Source: Sphingobacteriales bacterium (GTDB taxonomy: Bacteria; Bacteroidota; Bacteroidia; Chitinophagales; JADIYW01). From it: a stretch of DNA of 34,693 nucleotides. The notes below the pieces were generated by a model. It saw nothing but the letters and a program-made list of their open reading frames with translations, was not told the DNA's origin and did not search any database. The first letter of the stretch is position 1. Each line of letters begins with the position of its first letter. The stretch spans positions 1 through 34,693 of the forward strand of contig CANHGL010000019.1 in assembly GCA_947460245.1 (NCBI GenBank). The letters are read 5' to 3'. Below, one piece after another: positions 25,678 to 34,094 of the stretch. Both the position numbers and the translations under genes were made by a program.

Positions 25678-26979
25678 TCAGGAGAAGTCGTCCTGATCCA
25701 CATCTTTTATATTGCCAAAGCCGATAACATCGTCTATTGCATCTTCATCCCTTAATTCAGAGGCCCGTTTTATTTTTTTAAGGCCATATTTATTTTTAAT
25801 GTCGTAAACGGTTTTACGCAGCTTATTATTCTTCACGTGACTGTTATCGAATATATTCAGTTGTACCGCATCTTCGTGTATAAAATCTCCAATAATAATT
25901 CCGATACGGGTAAGGTTGTTATTAAATACACCTTCCTGTAGTTGATTTCGCTTTTCAAATTTTTCCGCCCGCTCTAACAATACGTTAAAAATCTCCATGC
26001 CATCCTGCATGGGTTGTGTAGTAGTAAATCCATCTTCATAGTTGCTGCCATCTTCATATCGGGTAAAAAACGTAACTCGTTTGCAGAAAAGTTGTTTGCT
26101 CATTAATCGCTTCTCCAGCGTAAGACAAAGCATTGTTAAAATATCCTTTAGGGTTTGCACCTCTCTGCGTTGCGTTTTGGATACTTGTCGCATAGCAGAC
26201 ATATTTTTATATTCCGGTTGTTGAAGCAGGTCTACTTCCTGAAAGTGTAGCCGATAATACCAGTGTAATCCTATGATACTTTTACAAGCTGCTTTCAGTT
26301 TTTCCGGAGTGGAATGTCTAAGCTGTAGTGGCGTGTAAATGCCAGCTTTTTGTAGTCTTGCGGCCATTCCTCGTCCAATACCCGGCAGATCTGTTATCTC
26401 TAACTTATTTAATACAGCATCGATATTTTCCGGGTTGATTATGGTTAAGCCATCCGGTTTCTGAATGTCAGATGCTAACTTGGCAAGAAAGGCATTAGGG
26501 GCAATGCCAATCGAGCATTTTAGCCAATCGCCCACTTCTTCTTGTATATCTTTTTTAATTTTTTTAGCAACCTCTACCACATCCGGATAGATATTTTTGT
26601 AGCTGCTCAGGTCTACCACAGCCTCGTCAATACTTCTTGGTATTACATCATCAGCGTATCTCTTCAGTATATTAATAATGCGGGTGTGGAAGGTGCGGTA
26701 CTTATCGGGGTTGGTTTCGAGCGGTACGAGTTCCGGACAGATTTTCATGGCTTCATTTAACCGAAGTCCTAATTTTATGCCGCGCTTCTTTGCCTCTATG
26801 GATGGGGCTATTACACAACCGTATTTACCGGTGTATACACATACTGCTACAGGCCTTCCTCTTAACCAGTAATTAGTTTGCTGTTCACAGCTGGCAAAGA
26901 AGCTATTCATATCCACGAACAGCACCCGTGCTTCTGTTTTAACGGCAAGAGAGTTTGAATTCATGTGTTTAAGGTACAT
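25678..26979 (-). CDS. Y-family translesion DNA polymerase (DinB/UmuC superfamily)
   Basis: A 433-residue error-prone DNA polymerase. With the start at 26979, the palm motifs are LFVDMNSFFASCEQ (Asp23) and RSIDEAVVDLS (Asp117/Glu118), the magnesium ligands. The helix-hairpin-helix thumb region has ITDLPGIGRGMAARLQKAGI, and the C-terminus is a little-finger domain (LEKRLMSKQLFCKRVTFFTRY). The frame continues upstream to 27276, but that would overlap rpiB head-on, so it is rejected; ATG 26964, five codons inside, is an alternative start. It copies damaged DNA when replication stalls. No umuD or lexA is adjacent. It is divergent from rpiB across 51 bp. Confidence 0.93.
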   Translation of the reverse strand: MYLKHMNSNSLAVKTEARVLFVDMNSFFASCEQQTNYWLRGRPVAVCVYTGKYGCVIAPSIEAKKRGIKLGLRLNEAMKICPELVPLETNPDKYRTFHTRIINILKRYADDVIPRSIDEAVVDLSSYKNIYPDVVEVAKKIKKDIQEEVGDWLKCSIGIAPNAFLAKLASDIQKPDGLTIINPENIDAVLNKLEITDLPGIGRGMAARLQKAGIYTPLQLRHSTPEKLKAACKSIIGLHWYYRLHFQEVDLLQQPEYKNMSAMRQVSKTQRREVQTLKDILTMLCLTLEKRLMSKQLFCKRVTFFTRYEDGSNYEDGFTTTQPMQDGMEIFNVLLERAEKFEKRNQLQEGVFNNNLTRIGIIIGDFIHEDAVQLNIFDNSHVKNNKLRKTVYDIKNKYGLKKIKRASELRDEDAIDDVIGFGNIKDVDQDDFS

Positions 26980-26991
26980 TTTTATGAGGTA

Positions 26992-27026
26992 AAATCGTAA
27001 ATCATAAATCGTAAATTGTAAATTTG
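26992..27026. repeat. Five-unit 7-bp tandem repeat
   Basis: AAATCGT, AAATCAT, AAATCGT, AAATTGT and AAATTTG follow one another without gaps in the 51-bp spacer between the polymerase gene and rpiB. The last eight bases (27019-27026) read TAAATTTG, a perfect -7 element facing rpiB but only four bases from its ATG. Confidence 0.85.
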
Positions 27027-27030
27027 AAAT

Positions 27031-27471
27031 ATGATATTTCCAGATAAAATAGCTATTGGTTCCGATCATGCAGGATTTGAATACAAGGAGGCCATCAAGT
27101 TGTATTTGAAAAGAAACAATACAATAATAACGGATGTGGGAACGCATGGTCTGGATAGCTGTGACTACCCGGATTATGCCCATGCCGTGGCAGCCAATAT
27201 AGAGAATGGTGCCGTATCCTTTGGAATACTGATTTGTGGCACCGCTAATGGAGTGGCTATAGCGGCCAATAAGCACGCAGCAATAAGAGCGGCAATATGC
27301 TGGAAAAAAGAAATCGCAGAGCTGTCAAGAATGCATAATGATGCTAATATCCTTTGTATTCCGGCCCGTTTTGTAACAGTAGATGAAGCCTTAGAGCTCG
27401 TGCAGGCTTTCCTGACCACTGATTTTGAGGGTGGTAGACATACCAATAGGGTCCAAAAAATCACAATTTAG
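27031..27471 (+). CDS. rpiB: Ribose 5-phosphate isomerase B
   Basis: A 146-residue isomerase of the RpiB/LacAB family, which interconverts ribose 5-phosphate and ribulose 5-phosphate in the pentose phosphate pathway. The N-terminal IAIGSDHAGFEYKE (Asp12, His13) and the catalytic cysteine in CGTANGVAIAANK (Cys69) are present; the family usually reads CGTGIG here, so Ala-Asn replaces Gly-Ile. HNDANILCIPAR supplies the later substrate-binding residues. It starts four bases after a possible -7 element. Confidence 0.95.
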   Translation: MIFPDKIAIGSDHAGFEYKEAIKLYLKRNNTIITDVGTHGLDSCDYPDYAHAVAANIENGAVSFGILICGTANGVAIAANKHAAIRAAICWKKEIAELSRMHNDANILCIPARFVTVDEALELVQAFLTTDFEGGRHTNRVQKITI

Positions 27472-27556
27472 GGGGTATTTAGCCTCAAAATCACAAAAAA
27501 TTAATACAATTTGCCAATTATATCCCTTAAGAATGGACTCATTCGGCATTTAATTG

Positions 27557-27571
27557 CTATCTTCGCAGTCC
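27557..27571 (+). promoter_or_regulatory. Promoter-like element of the rpsF operon
   Basis: CTATCTTCGCAGTCC contains TATCTTCG, one mismatch from TAnnTTTG, 27 bp before the rpsF ATG. It matches the tRNA-unit promoter CTATCTTTGCCGTCC at 13 of 15 positions. The -33 region is not clear. Confidence 0.5.
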
Positions 27572-27597
27572 ATTTTTAAACAAAATTTTTAACAATT

Positions 27598-27951
27598 ATG
27601 AGCAATTACGAAACGGTTTTTATTACAACGCCCGTACTCTCTAATGATGAGTACACAAGAACCGTAAAAAAGTACACTGATCTCGTAGAGAAAAACGGTG
27701 GTACTATGGTTCAAAAAGAGGATTGGGGAATTCGCCAGCTGGCTTATCCTATCCAAAAGAAAACAACAGGCTTTTACACGCTGTTGCAGTTTGAGGCTGA
27801 TCCTCAGTTCATCCGCAAATTTGAAGTGGAATTTAAACGTGATGAGGGTATCATGCGTTTTTTGACGACCAAATTGGATAAGCACGCACTGGCTTATGCA
27901 CAACAGCGCAGAGATAAACTAAATGGTAAACCAAGAAAAGCGGAGGCATAA
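27598..27951 (+). CDS. rpsF: 30S ribosomal protein S6
   Basis: A 117-residue S6 protein of the small-subunit platform, where it pairs with S18. The sequence NYETVFITTPVLSNDEYTRTVKKYTDLVEKNGG and GIRQLAYPIQKKTTGFYTLLQFEAD is typical, with a basic C-terminal tail. It is first in rpsF-rpsR-rplI, and its stop is immediately followed by the rpsR ATG. Confidence 0.98.
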   Translation: MSNYETVFITTPVLSNDEYTRTVKKYTDLVEKNGGTMVQKEDWGIRQLAYPIQKKTTGFYTLLQFEADPQFIRKFEVEFKRDEGIMRFLTTKLDKHALAYAQQRRDKLNGKPRKAEA

Positions 27952-27952
27952 C

Positions 27953-28219
27953 ATGGCAACACGTGAAGAAATAAAGTTTTTGAACTCCCCTAAGATTGGG
28001 TTTCAAAAGAAAAAATACTGCAGATTTAAGAAAAGTGGTATCAAGTATTTAGACTATAAGGATCCGCAGTTCCTTTTTAAGTTTATTAATGATCAGGGCA
28101 AATTATTGCCACGTCGCCTTACCGGAAACTCCTTGAAGTTTCAGCGTAAAATTTCACAGGCTGTGAAAAAGGCGCGTCACTTAGCAATATTGCCATATGT
28201 TACTGACCTTTTAAAATAA
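27953..28219 (+). CDS. rpsR: 30S ribosomal protein S18
   Basis: An 88-residue basic protein, start chosen at ATG 27953 directly after the rpsF stop. The frame is open ten codons further up, but that part lies inside rpsF. The body KKKYCRFKKSGIKYLDYKDPQFLFKFINDQGKLLPRRLTG and SQAVKKARHLAILPYV is diagnostic of S18. Confidence 0.97.
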   Translation: MATREEIKFLNSPKIGFQKKKYCRFKKSGIKYLDYKDPQFLFKFINDQGKLLPRRLTGNSLKFQRKISQAVKKARHLAILPYVTDLLK

Positions 28220-28225
28220 ATCACC

Positions 28226-28672
28226 ATGGAAGTAATCTTATTAAAAGACGTAGATAATTTAGGGATGAAGTACGATGTAGTGGCGGTAAAGCCGGGCTAT
28301 GGTCGTAACTACCTTATACCACAAGGATTTGCACAAGTTGCTAATACCTCCAATAAAAAACATATCCAAGAAGTTAAGAAACAACAATCAGCTAAGATTG
28401 CTAAGTTAATCGAAGACTACAGACAGTTGGCTGAGAAATTGAAGGCTTCTAAGATACAGGTAGGTGCTAAGGCAGGTGCAAACGGAAAACTATTTGGAAG
28501 TGTTACCAATATCCAGGTTGCTGAAGCGCTTAAAAAACAATTTGACCTTACCGTAGATAGAAAGAGAATTCAGATTCAGGGAGAAGTGAAAGAGTTAGGC
28601 ATGTATAAGGCTACAGTTAATTTGTACAAAGAGGTGATGACGGATATCGAGTTTGAAGTGGTTGCAGAATAA
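28226..28672 (+). CDS. rplI: 50S ribosomal protein L9
   Basis: A 148-residue two-domain L9. The N-terminal rRNA-binding domain MEVILLKDVDNLGMKYDVVAVKPGYGRNYLIPQGFA is followed by a long helix rich in Lys and Gln and a C-terminal domain with GKLFGSVTN. It starts six bases after rpsR and ends the operon at a strong hairpin. Confidence 0.98.
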   Translation: MEVILLKDVDNLGMKYDVVAVKPGYGRNYLIPQGFAQVANTSNKKHIQEVKKQQSAKIAKLIEDYRQLAEKLKASKIQVGAKAGANGKLFGSVTNIQVAEALKKQFDLTVDRKRIQIQGEVKELGMYKATVNLYKEVMTDIEFEVVAE

Positions 28673-28691
28673 GCATACCCTCATTGAAAGT

Positions 28692-28723
28692 AAAAGCGCC
28701 GAATTTTTATTCGGCGCTTTTTT
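28692..28723. terminator. Bidirectional intrinsic terminator between rplI and the permease gene
   Basis: A GCGCCGAAT-TTTT-ATTCGGCGC hairpin (nine pairs) flanked by an A-run and a T-run, serving rplI on the plus strand and the convergent permease gene on the minus strand. Confidence 0.94.
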
Positions 28724-28740
28724 ATTATAGTTGTATATAC

Positions 28741-29976
28741 TTATTCGTATCTCAAAGCCTCTATAGGATCCAGCTTTGAGGCTTTTATGGCTGGGTAAAT
28801 TCCCGAAATCAGACCAACGGCAAGGCAGAATGAAATACCTACTAGCATCCACATCCATGGAACAATAAATGCTCCACCAATAGAAAGAGATACTGCGTTG
28901 CCAGCAGCAATACCTAATATAATTCCGAGCGCTCCACCTATTTGGCAGATTACAATAGCTTCTAATAAGAATTGCAGTCGTATAGATTTATTGTCTGCGC
29001 CAATCGCTTTTAATGTTCCAATTTCCCGGGTACGCTCCGTAACACTTACCAGCATGATATTCATTAAGCCTATAGCAGCCCCAATCAAAGTAATAATTCC
29101 TATAATAAAGCCGGCCATTGTTGCATATTGCATCTTTTCCAGAAACATGCCGGAGATGCTATCACTCTTTAATAAATCAAAGTTTATCGGTTCGCCGGGA
29201 TGTAGCTTTCGAATACTACGAAAGAGCAGGGTGGCTGCTTCCTCTACCGGCTGCATGTTTTCCGGGTCGTTCCCTTTTATACTGATAACATAAGATGGAT
29301 TGGCATATGTGTACAGCTGTCGTGCCTTTGTAATGGGAATCAGCACCATATTGTCTGTTGTAATAAAGCTTGATCCCTTTTCTCCTAATACTCCGACAAC
29401 CTTGAATTTTACATCATCAATTCGTATTACTCTGTCTTCAGGTGTATAGCTATCTCCAAATAGTTTTTTTGCTACAGCAGAACCAATCATGGCAACATTG
29501 GTGCCTAACTTTAATTCTGAGGGAGTGAAATTACGACCCTGTTGCAAGGTATAGCTCTCATTATTAATATAATTCTCGTCGGAGCCTACCACGAGTATAT
29601 TAGGATTGGTTTTTTTATTTCCAAACTTAGTAGTTGCGCCTTGTGTACCGATGTATTGAACAGAGGTAAGATAACGGTCATTAAATTTATCTTTGAATTC
29701 TGTGGCTTCTAAATAGCTGATATTCCTGAACACCTTCATTCCTTCATCGTTGTCTGCATCCAGGTTAAATCCAAGGCTTCGGTTGCGAATCTTAAAGGTG
29801 CCTGCACCCATACTGCTGAAGCTTTTAGAGAGGTAGCTTTTAAGGCCATCTACAGCAGTTAGAATACCAACGAGTGCCATAATTCCAAAACCTATGATGC
29901 AACAAGTAATTACTGTTCGTCCGATATTGGTGCGCACAGATCGGTAGGAGAGTTGAAGTACTTCCAAAAAATTCAT
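28741..29976 (-). CDS. MacB/FtsX-type ABC transporter permease
   Basis: A 411-residue permease. The N-terminal part, LSYRSVRTNIGRTVITCCIIGFGIMALVGI, is the first membrane segment, followed by a large periplasmic MacB-type domain (about 45-280) and the C-terminal FtsX domain with three spans: LIGAAIGLMNIMLVSVTERTREIGTLKAIGA, then ICQIGGALGIILGIAAG, and GLISGIYPAIKASKLDPIEALRYE at the end. Such permeases work with an ATPase (and often a membrane-fusion partner) in tripartite export or in lipoprotein or peptide handling by a mechanical cycle. No ATPase gene is adjacent, so its partner lies elsewhere or is upstream of the window's view. Confidence 0.93.
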   Translation of the reverse strand: MNFLEVLQLSYRSVRTNIGRTVITCCIIGFGIMALVGILTAVDGLKSYLSKSFSSMGAGTFKIRNRSLGFNLDADNDEGMKVFRNISYLEATEFKDKFNDRYLTSVQYIGTQGATTKFGNKKTNPNILVVGSDENYINNESYTLQQGRNFTPSELKLGTNVAMIGSAVAKKLFGDSYTPEDRVIRIDDVKFKVVGVLGEKGSSFITTDNMVLIPITKARQLYTYANPSYVISIKGNDPENMQPVEEAATLLFRSIRKLHPGEPINFDLLKSDSISGMFLEKMQYATMAGFIIGIITLIGAAIGLMNIMLVSVTERTREIGTLKAIGADNKSIRLQFLLEAIVICQIGGALGIILGIAAGNAVSLSIGGAFIVPWMWMLVGISFCLAVGLISGIYPAIKASKLDPIEALRYE

Positions 29977-30096
29977 AATGTAAATATACTTTTTTTAACG
30001 ACAGCGGTATGGTAAACATAGGGTTTGTACGTATAGTTTTACACCAGGTTGTTGAAATAAATTGATAGCCTTAAAACATTTATTTTCAAAAAGTAG

Positions 30097-30104
30097 TACC
30101 TTTG
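30097..30104 (+). promoter_or_regulatory. -7 promoter element of the aconitase gene
   Basis: TACCTTTG fully matches TAnnTTTG, 71 bp upstream of the aconitase ATG. The -33 region is AT-rich without a clear TTG at 19-20 bp. It implies a leader of about 65 nt. Confidence 0.6.
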
Positions 30105-30113
30105 CACACGTTA

Positions 30114-30162
30114 TTCCACAGGTAAGTGGAAGCAATATTGAAAATAATTATTGATAACCTGT
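30114..30162 (+). promoter_or_regulatory. Aconitase 5' leader with two alternative hairpins
   Basis: TTCCAC-AGGTAA-GTGGAA (30114-30131) forms a six-pair hairpin. ACAGGT (30118-30123), which includes part of the first stem and its loop, can instead pair with ACCTGT (30157-30162). The two folds exclude each other and lie between the predicted transcription start and the ATG. Regulatory function is unproven. Confidence 0.4.
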
Positions 30163-30175
30163 AAATATACCTTTC

Positions 30176-32443
30176 ATGATTTTTGATTTAGATATGATAA
30201 AGAAATTCTATGCAGAATTTCCTTCTAAAGTAGATAAGGCTAAAGCATTATTAAATAGACCGCTTACGCTTTCCGAAAAAATATTATTTGCTCACTTACA
30301 CAGTAACGAGCAATTGCAGGGATTTGAGCGTGGTAAGTCTTATGTAGATTTTGCTCCAGATAGAGTTGCTATGCAGGATGCTACAGCACAGATGGCTTTG
30401 TTACAGTTTATGCAGGCGGGCAGAAAGAAAGTAGCAGTGCCCTCAACAGTACATGCCGATCACTTGATACAGGCTAAGATTGGAGCGGATAAAGATTTGC
30501 AGGAAGCTATTAATAAGAATAATGAGGTCTATAATTTCTTGGCATCGGTATGTAATAAATACGGATTAGGCTTTTGGAAGCCTGGCGCAGGAATTATTCA
30601 TCAGGTGGTACTCGAAAATTATGCATTTCCAGGGGGTATGATGATTGGTACAGACTCTCACACTGTAAATGCAGGAGGTTTAGGTATGATTGCTATCGGT
30701 GTTGGTGGTGCAGATGCCGTGGATGTGATGGCAGGAATGGCATGGGAATTAAAATGGCCAAAATTGATTGGGATAAAGCTTACAGGGAAACTTAGCGGTT
30801 GGACAACCCCTAAAGATGTTATCCTTAAAGTTGCCGGTATATTGACTGTAAAAGGAGGAACCGGTGCTATCGTAGAATACTTTGGTGAAGGGGCATTGGC
30901 TATGTCTTGTACGGGAAAGGGAACGATATGTAATATGGGTGCTGAAATCGGTGCTACTACCTCTACTTTCGGATATGATGATTCTATGTCGAGATATCTT
31001 AAAGGAACTGGTAGGGCTGAAGTTGCAGCGCTTGCAGATGGTATACGTGAATATCTTACAGCAGATGCTGGTGTTTACGAACAGCCTGAGAAATATTTTG
31101 ATCAGGTAATAGAAATTGATCTGAATACACTAGAGCCTCATTTGAATGGTCCATTCACACCGGATTTGGCTACGCCTATTTCAAAGATGAAAGAAGAAGC
31201 TGTAAAAAATGGCTGGCCTTTAGAAGTAAAATTTGGTTTGATAGGTTCTTGTACCAATTCATCCTATGAAGATATTTCCCGATCAGCATCTTTAGCTAAA
31301 CAGGCTCTGGATAAGCATATCCAACCCAAAGCTCATTTTACGGTAACACCGGGTTCTGAACAAGTGCGCTATACTATTGAAAGAGACGGATTCATAGATT
31401 TGTTTGAAAAGATGGGAGCCAGTGTATTTGCTAATGCCTGTGGACCATGTATTGGACAGTGGAGCAGAGAGGGGGCAGAGAAAGGAGAAAAAAATACAAT
31501 TGTACATTCCTTCAATAGAAACTTTGCGAAGAGAGCAGATGGCAATCCGAATACCTACGCATTTGTAGGCTCTCCGGAGTTGGTTACTGCAATAGCTATC
31601 GCGGGAAGGCTTGATTTTAATCCGCTTACAGATACCTTAACTAATGCTAATGGAGAGCAAGTGAAACTGGATGAGCCAACGGGTTATGAGTTACCGCCTA
31701 ATGGATTCGCAGTGGAGGATGCAGGCTATCAGGAACCTGCTGCTGATGGTTCATCAGTAGAGGTGAGTGTAAAATCAGATTCTGAACGATTACAATTGCT
31801 GGAAGGATTTAAGCCTTGGGAAGGAACTAATCTTTCAGGATTAAAATTACTGATTAAGGCAAAGGGTAAGTGTACAACAGATCATATCTCGATGGCTGGT
31901 CCTTGGTTGCGTTACCGTGGTCACCTCGATAACATTTCTAATAACATGTTGATTGGAGCTGTAAATGCATTTAATGAAAAGACCGATAATGTATTGAACC
32001 AGTTGACAGGGGAGTATGGTGCTGTTCCTGCTACGGCAAGAGCATACAAAGCGGCAGGATTGGGTACTGTTGTAGTAGGAGATGAGAACTATGGTGAAGG
32101 ATCTTCAAGAGAGCATGCGGCAATGGAGCCACGTCATTTGGGTGTAAGAGCAGTATTGGTAAAGTCTTTTGCCCGTATCCATGAAACCAATCTGAAAAAG
32201 CAAGGTATGTTAGCGCTTACTTTTGTGAATAAGGATGACTATGAAAAAATTCAAGAGAAGGATGCAGTAGATATCATTGGCCTTACAGCGTTTTCTGCAG
32301 GTAAAAATCTTACTATTGTTTTACATCATGAAGACGGAACAACAGATAGTTTTGAAGTAGCACACTCTTATAATGAGCAACAGATTGGATGGTTTAAGGC
32401 AGGTAGTGCATTAAACCTGATTAAGCAAAATATAGCAGTATAA
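30176..32443 (+). CDS. Aconitate hydratase
   Basis: A 755-residue [4Fe-4S] enzyme of the TCA cycle that interconverts citrate and isocitrate. Cluster ligands are Cys359 in [10 protein letters not shown] and Cys422/Cys425 in [11 protein letters not shown]. Active-site motifs include [13 protein letters not shown] near the N-terminus and [17 protein letters not shown] in the swivelling C-terminal domain (about 600-755). The length and N-terminus [12 protein letters not shown] fit the mitochondrial-like aconitase common in Bacteroidota rather than AcnB of E. coli. It has its own promoter and a strong terminator. The structured leader may regulate it. Confidence 0.97.
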   Translation: MIFDLDMIKKFYAEFPSKVDKAKALLNRPLTLSEKILFAHLHSNEQLQGFERGKSYVDFAPDRVAMQDATAQMALLQFMQAGRKKVAVPSTVHADHLIQAKIGADKDLQEAINKNNEVYNFLASVCNKYGLGFWKPGAGIIHQVVLENYAFPGGMMIGTDSHTVNAGGLGMIAIGVGGADAVDVMAGMAWELKWPKLIGIKLTGKLSGWTTPKDVILKVAGILTVKGGTGAIVEYFGEGALAMSCTGKGTICNMGAEIGATTSTFGYDDSMSRYLKGTGRAEVAALADGIREYLTADAGVYEQPEKYFDQVIEIDLNTLEPHLNGPFTPDLATPISKMKEEAVKNGWPLEVKFGLIGSCTNSSYEDISRSASLAKQALDKHIQPKAHFTVTPGSEQVRYTIERDGFIDLFEKMGASVFANACGPCIGQWSREGAEKGEKNTIVHSFNRNFAKRADGNPNTYAFVGSPELVTAIAIAGRLDFNPLTDTLTNANGEQVKLDEPTGYELPPNGFAVEDAGYQEPAADGSSVEVSVKSDSERLQLLEGFKPWEGTNLSGLKLLIKAKGKCTTDHISMAGPWLRYRGHLDNISNNMLIGAVNAFNEKTDNVLNQLTGEYGAVPATARAYKAAGLGTVVVGDENYGEGSSREHAAMEPRHLGVRAVLVKSFARIHETNLKKQGMLALTFVNKDDYEKIQEKDAVDIIGLTAFSAGKNLTIVLHHEDGTTDSFEVAHSYNEQQIGWFKAGSALNLIKQNIAV

Positions 32444-32463
32444 TATTTTTTGTTTTGATAGTT

Positions 32464-32490
32464 AAAGGCTGCCATTTGGCAGCCTTTTTT
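32464..32490 (+). terminator. Intrinsic terminator of the aconitase gene
   Basis: A GGCTGCC-ATTT-GGCAGCC hairpin preceded by AAA and followed by six T residues, 20 bp after the stop. Confidence 0.94.
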
Positions 32491-32532
32491 ATTTAATAAA
32501 TAAATAGTAGTTTAGTATTAGTTACAATACTT

Positions 32533-34011
32533 ATGAGGAAAACACTTCTATTGTTAATGATTTTTAGTTTGTTTTTTTCTTGTAAAAAAGAGAAGACAAA
32601 TACTGAATATCCGGAGCTGTTGCATGCCGTCAGAGGTAGTAACCCTGGCATTTACGATAAAGCGGGTAGGTATATTTTATTAAAGGGTGTAAACTACAAT
32701 GTACTGGGTGATTACTGGCAGGCTAATCCTGCTGTTCCTGCTACCAAGCATTATGAGCCGGAAGATATTCGTTTAATGGCGGAGTATGGGGTTAATTGTA
32801 TCCGGTTGCTTTTTAGCTGGAGTGCCTTGGAGCCGCAGAGAGGCGTATACGACCAGGATTATATCAAGAAACTGATAAGAGTTATTGAGGAGGCGAAGAA
32901 GTATGACATCTATATTTTATTAGATATGCATCAGGACGCCTGGGGTAAATATATTGCTTCCCCCGTTCCCGAATTCTGTTCTAATCCCAATAAAGGCTGG
33001 GATGGAGCACCTAATTGGGCTACTTACACGGAAGGGCAGTCAACTTGTATTAGCAGTGGTAGAGAGTCTGCACCTGCAGTAATCTATGCCTTTCAGAATT
33101 TTTGGGACAATACCGATGGGATTAATGATGCTTGTATTAAAGCCTGGCAGGAGTTGGTAAAAGTTGCTGCAAAATATCCGAACGTAGTTGGGTATGATTT
33201 AATAAATGAACCGGGTTTAGGATATAAACCTTTGAATGAGGATGCGCGAAAGTTATCTGATTACTATGGTAAGTTGATTAATGCTATAAGGGCTTCTGAA
33301 AAACAGTATAATGGATTGGAGCATATTGTGTTTTTTGAAATGAGTGTAACTTCAGGAGGTAATGGTGCTCCGTTTGTTCCATACCCGGATTTTACGGCAG
33401 ATAAAAATATTATCTTTTCTCCGCATCTCTATTTTGAGGCTATTTCCAATCAGCTAACTATAGAACAGGGATTTGATTTAGTTTATGGGGTATCTAATCT
33501 TTTCTCTACTTCTATATTTATTGGTGAATGGGGTTTCTTTGGTAATCCCAATACAGATGTATCTAAAGTAAAACGTTTTGCCGCTAAGGAAGACGAGTTG
33601 ATGGTGGGCTCTACCTGGTGGCAGTGGTCGCAGGCACCAGGCGATCCCCATGGTATCAGTTGGGATGGCATGAATTATGGAAATACATCTATGCATCTCA
33701 TTGAATTGGATAAAGATGGCAAGTTTACAGGGAATGTAAATGATATTTATCTGAAAGTACTGAGTAGAACGCGGCCCAATTCGATTTTTGGTAAGCCTAA
33801 GAAAATAATATCTAATCCGGATAATGGAGAAATGCGTTTGGAGGCAATCTCTGATGCATCTGGAATAACTACCTTATGGATTCCTGATCGTTTTGGTATG
33901 CCTAATATTACAGGAGTTAATGTTCAGTCGTTTAACTTATTTAAAAAATCAGGAGGCTATATCGCAACAGTTAATGTAGAGGGTAATTATATCATACAAG
34001 TAACTTTCTAA
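32533..34011 (+). CDS. GH5-family glycoside hydrolase lipoprotein, endoglycoceramidase-like
   Basis: A 492-residue exported enzyme. The signal peptide ends in lipobox LFFSC (Cys17), so it is lipid-anchored. The catalytic TIM barrel (about 40-400) has LLKGVNYNVLGDYW, CIRLLFSWSALEPQ, ILLDMHQDAWGKYI, the acid/base Glu226 in GYDLINEPG and the nucleophile Glu332 in FIGEWGFFG. The DMHQD motif and NEPG context resemble endoglycoceramidases (which release oligosaccharide from glycosphingolipids) and related GH5 enzymes rather than classic cellulases. A small C-terminal beta domain (about 410-492) follows, as in that group. The substrate remains an inference. The downstream gene, 83 bp away, encodes a probable outer-membrane protein. 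Confidence 0.9.
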   Translation: MRKTLLLLMIFSLFFSCKKEKTNTEYPELLHAVRGSNPGIYDKAGRYILLKGVNYNVLGDYWQANPAVPATKHYEPEDIRLMAEYGVNCIRLLFSWSALEPQRGVYDQDYIKKLIRVIEEAKKYDIYILLDMHQDAWGKYIASPVPEFCSNPNKGWDGAPNWATYTEGQSTCISSGRESAPAVIYAFQNFWDNTDGINDACIKAWQELVKVAAKYPNVVGYDLINEPGLGYKPLNEDARKLSDYYGKLINAIRASEKQYNGLEHIVFFEMSVTSGGNGAPFVPYPDFTADKNIIFSPHLYFEAISNQLTIEQGFDLVYGVSNLFSTSIFIGEWGFFGNPNTDVSKVKRFAAKEDELMVGSTWWQWSQAPGDPHGISWDGMNYGNTSMHLIELDKDGKFTGNVNDIYLKVLSRTRPNSIFGKPKKIISNPDNGEMRLEAISDASGITTLWIPDRFGMPNITGVNVQSFNLFKKSGGYIATVNVEGNYIIQVTF

Positions 34012-34094
34012 GCCCTCATAGGAATTGATTGTAAATTAATCAGGATTTAAAATCAATAATAGGTAAACTTGCGTTGCTTTCCTTAATTTTATGA

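Noticed and set aside
26980-27276. An N-terminal extension of the Y-family polymerase
   Set aside because: It overlaps rpiB on the opposite strand and crosses the 7-bp repeat array; the family N-terminus begins near 26979.
27572-27597. S6:S18-binding autoregulatory RNA before rpsF
   Set aside because: The predicted leader is only about 26 nt and AT-rich, with no hairpin or bulged CCG motif.
30111-30120. TTATTCCACA as a DnaA box before the aconitase gene
   Set aside because: It has an extra base relative to TTATCCACA, stands alone, and is better explained as part of the leader hairpin.
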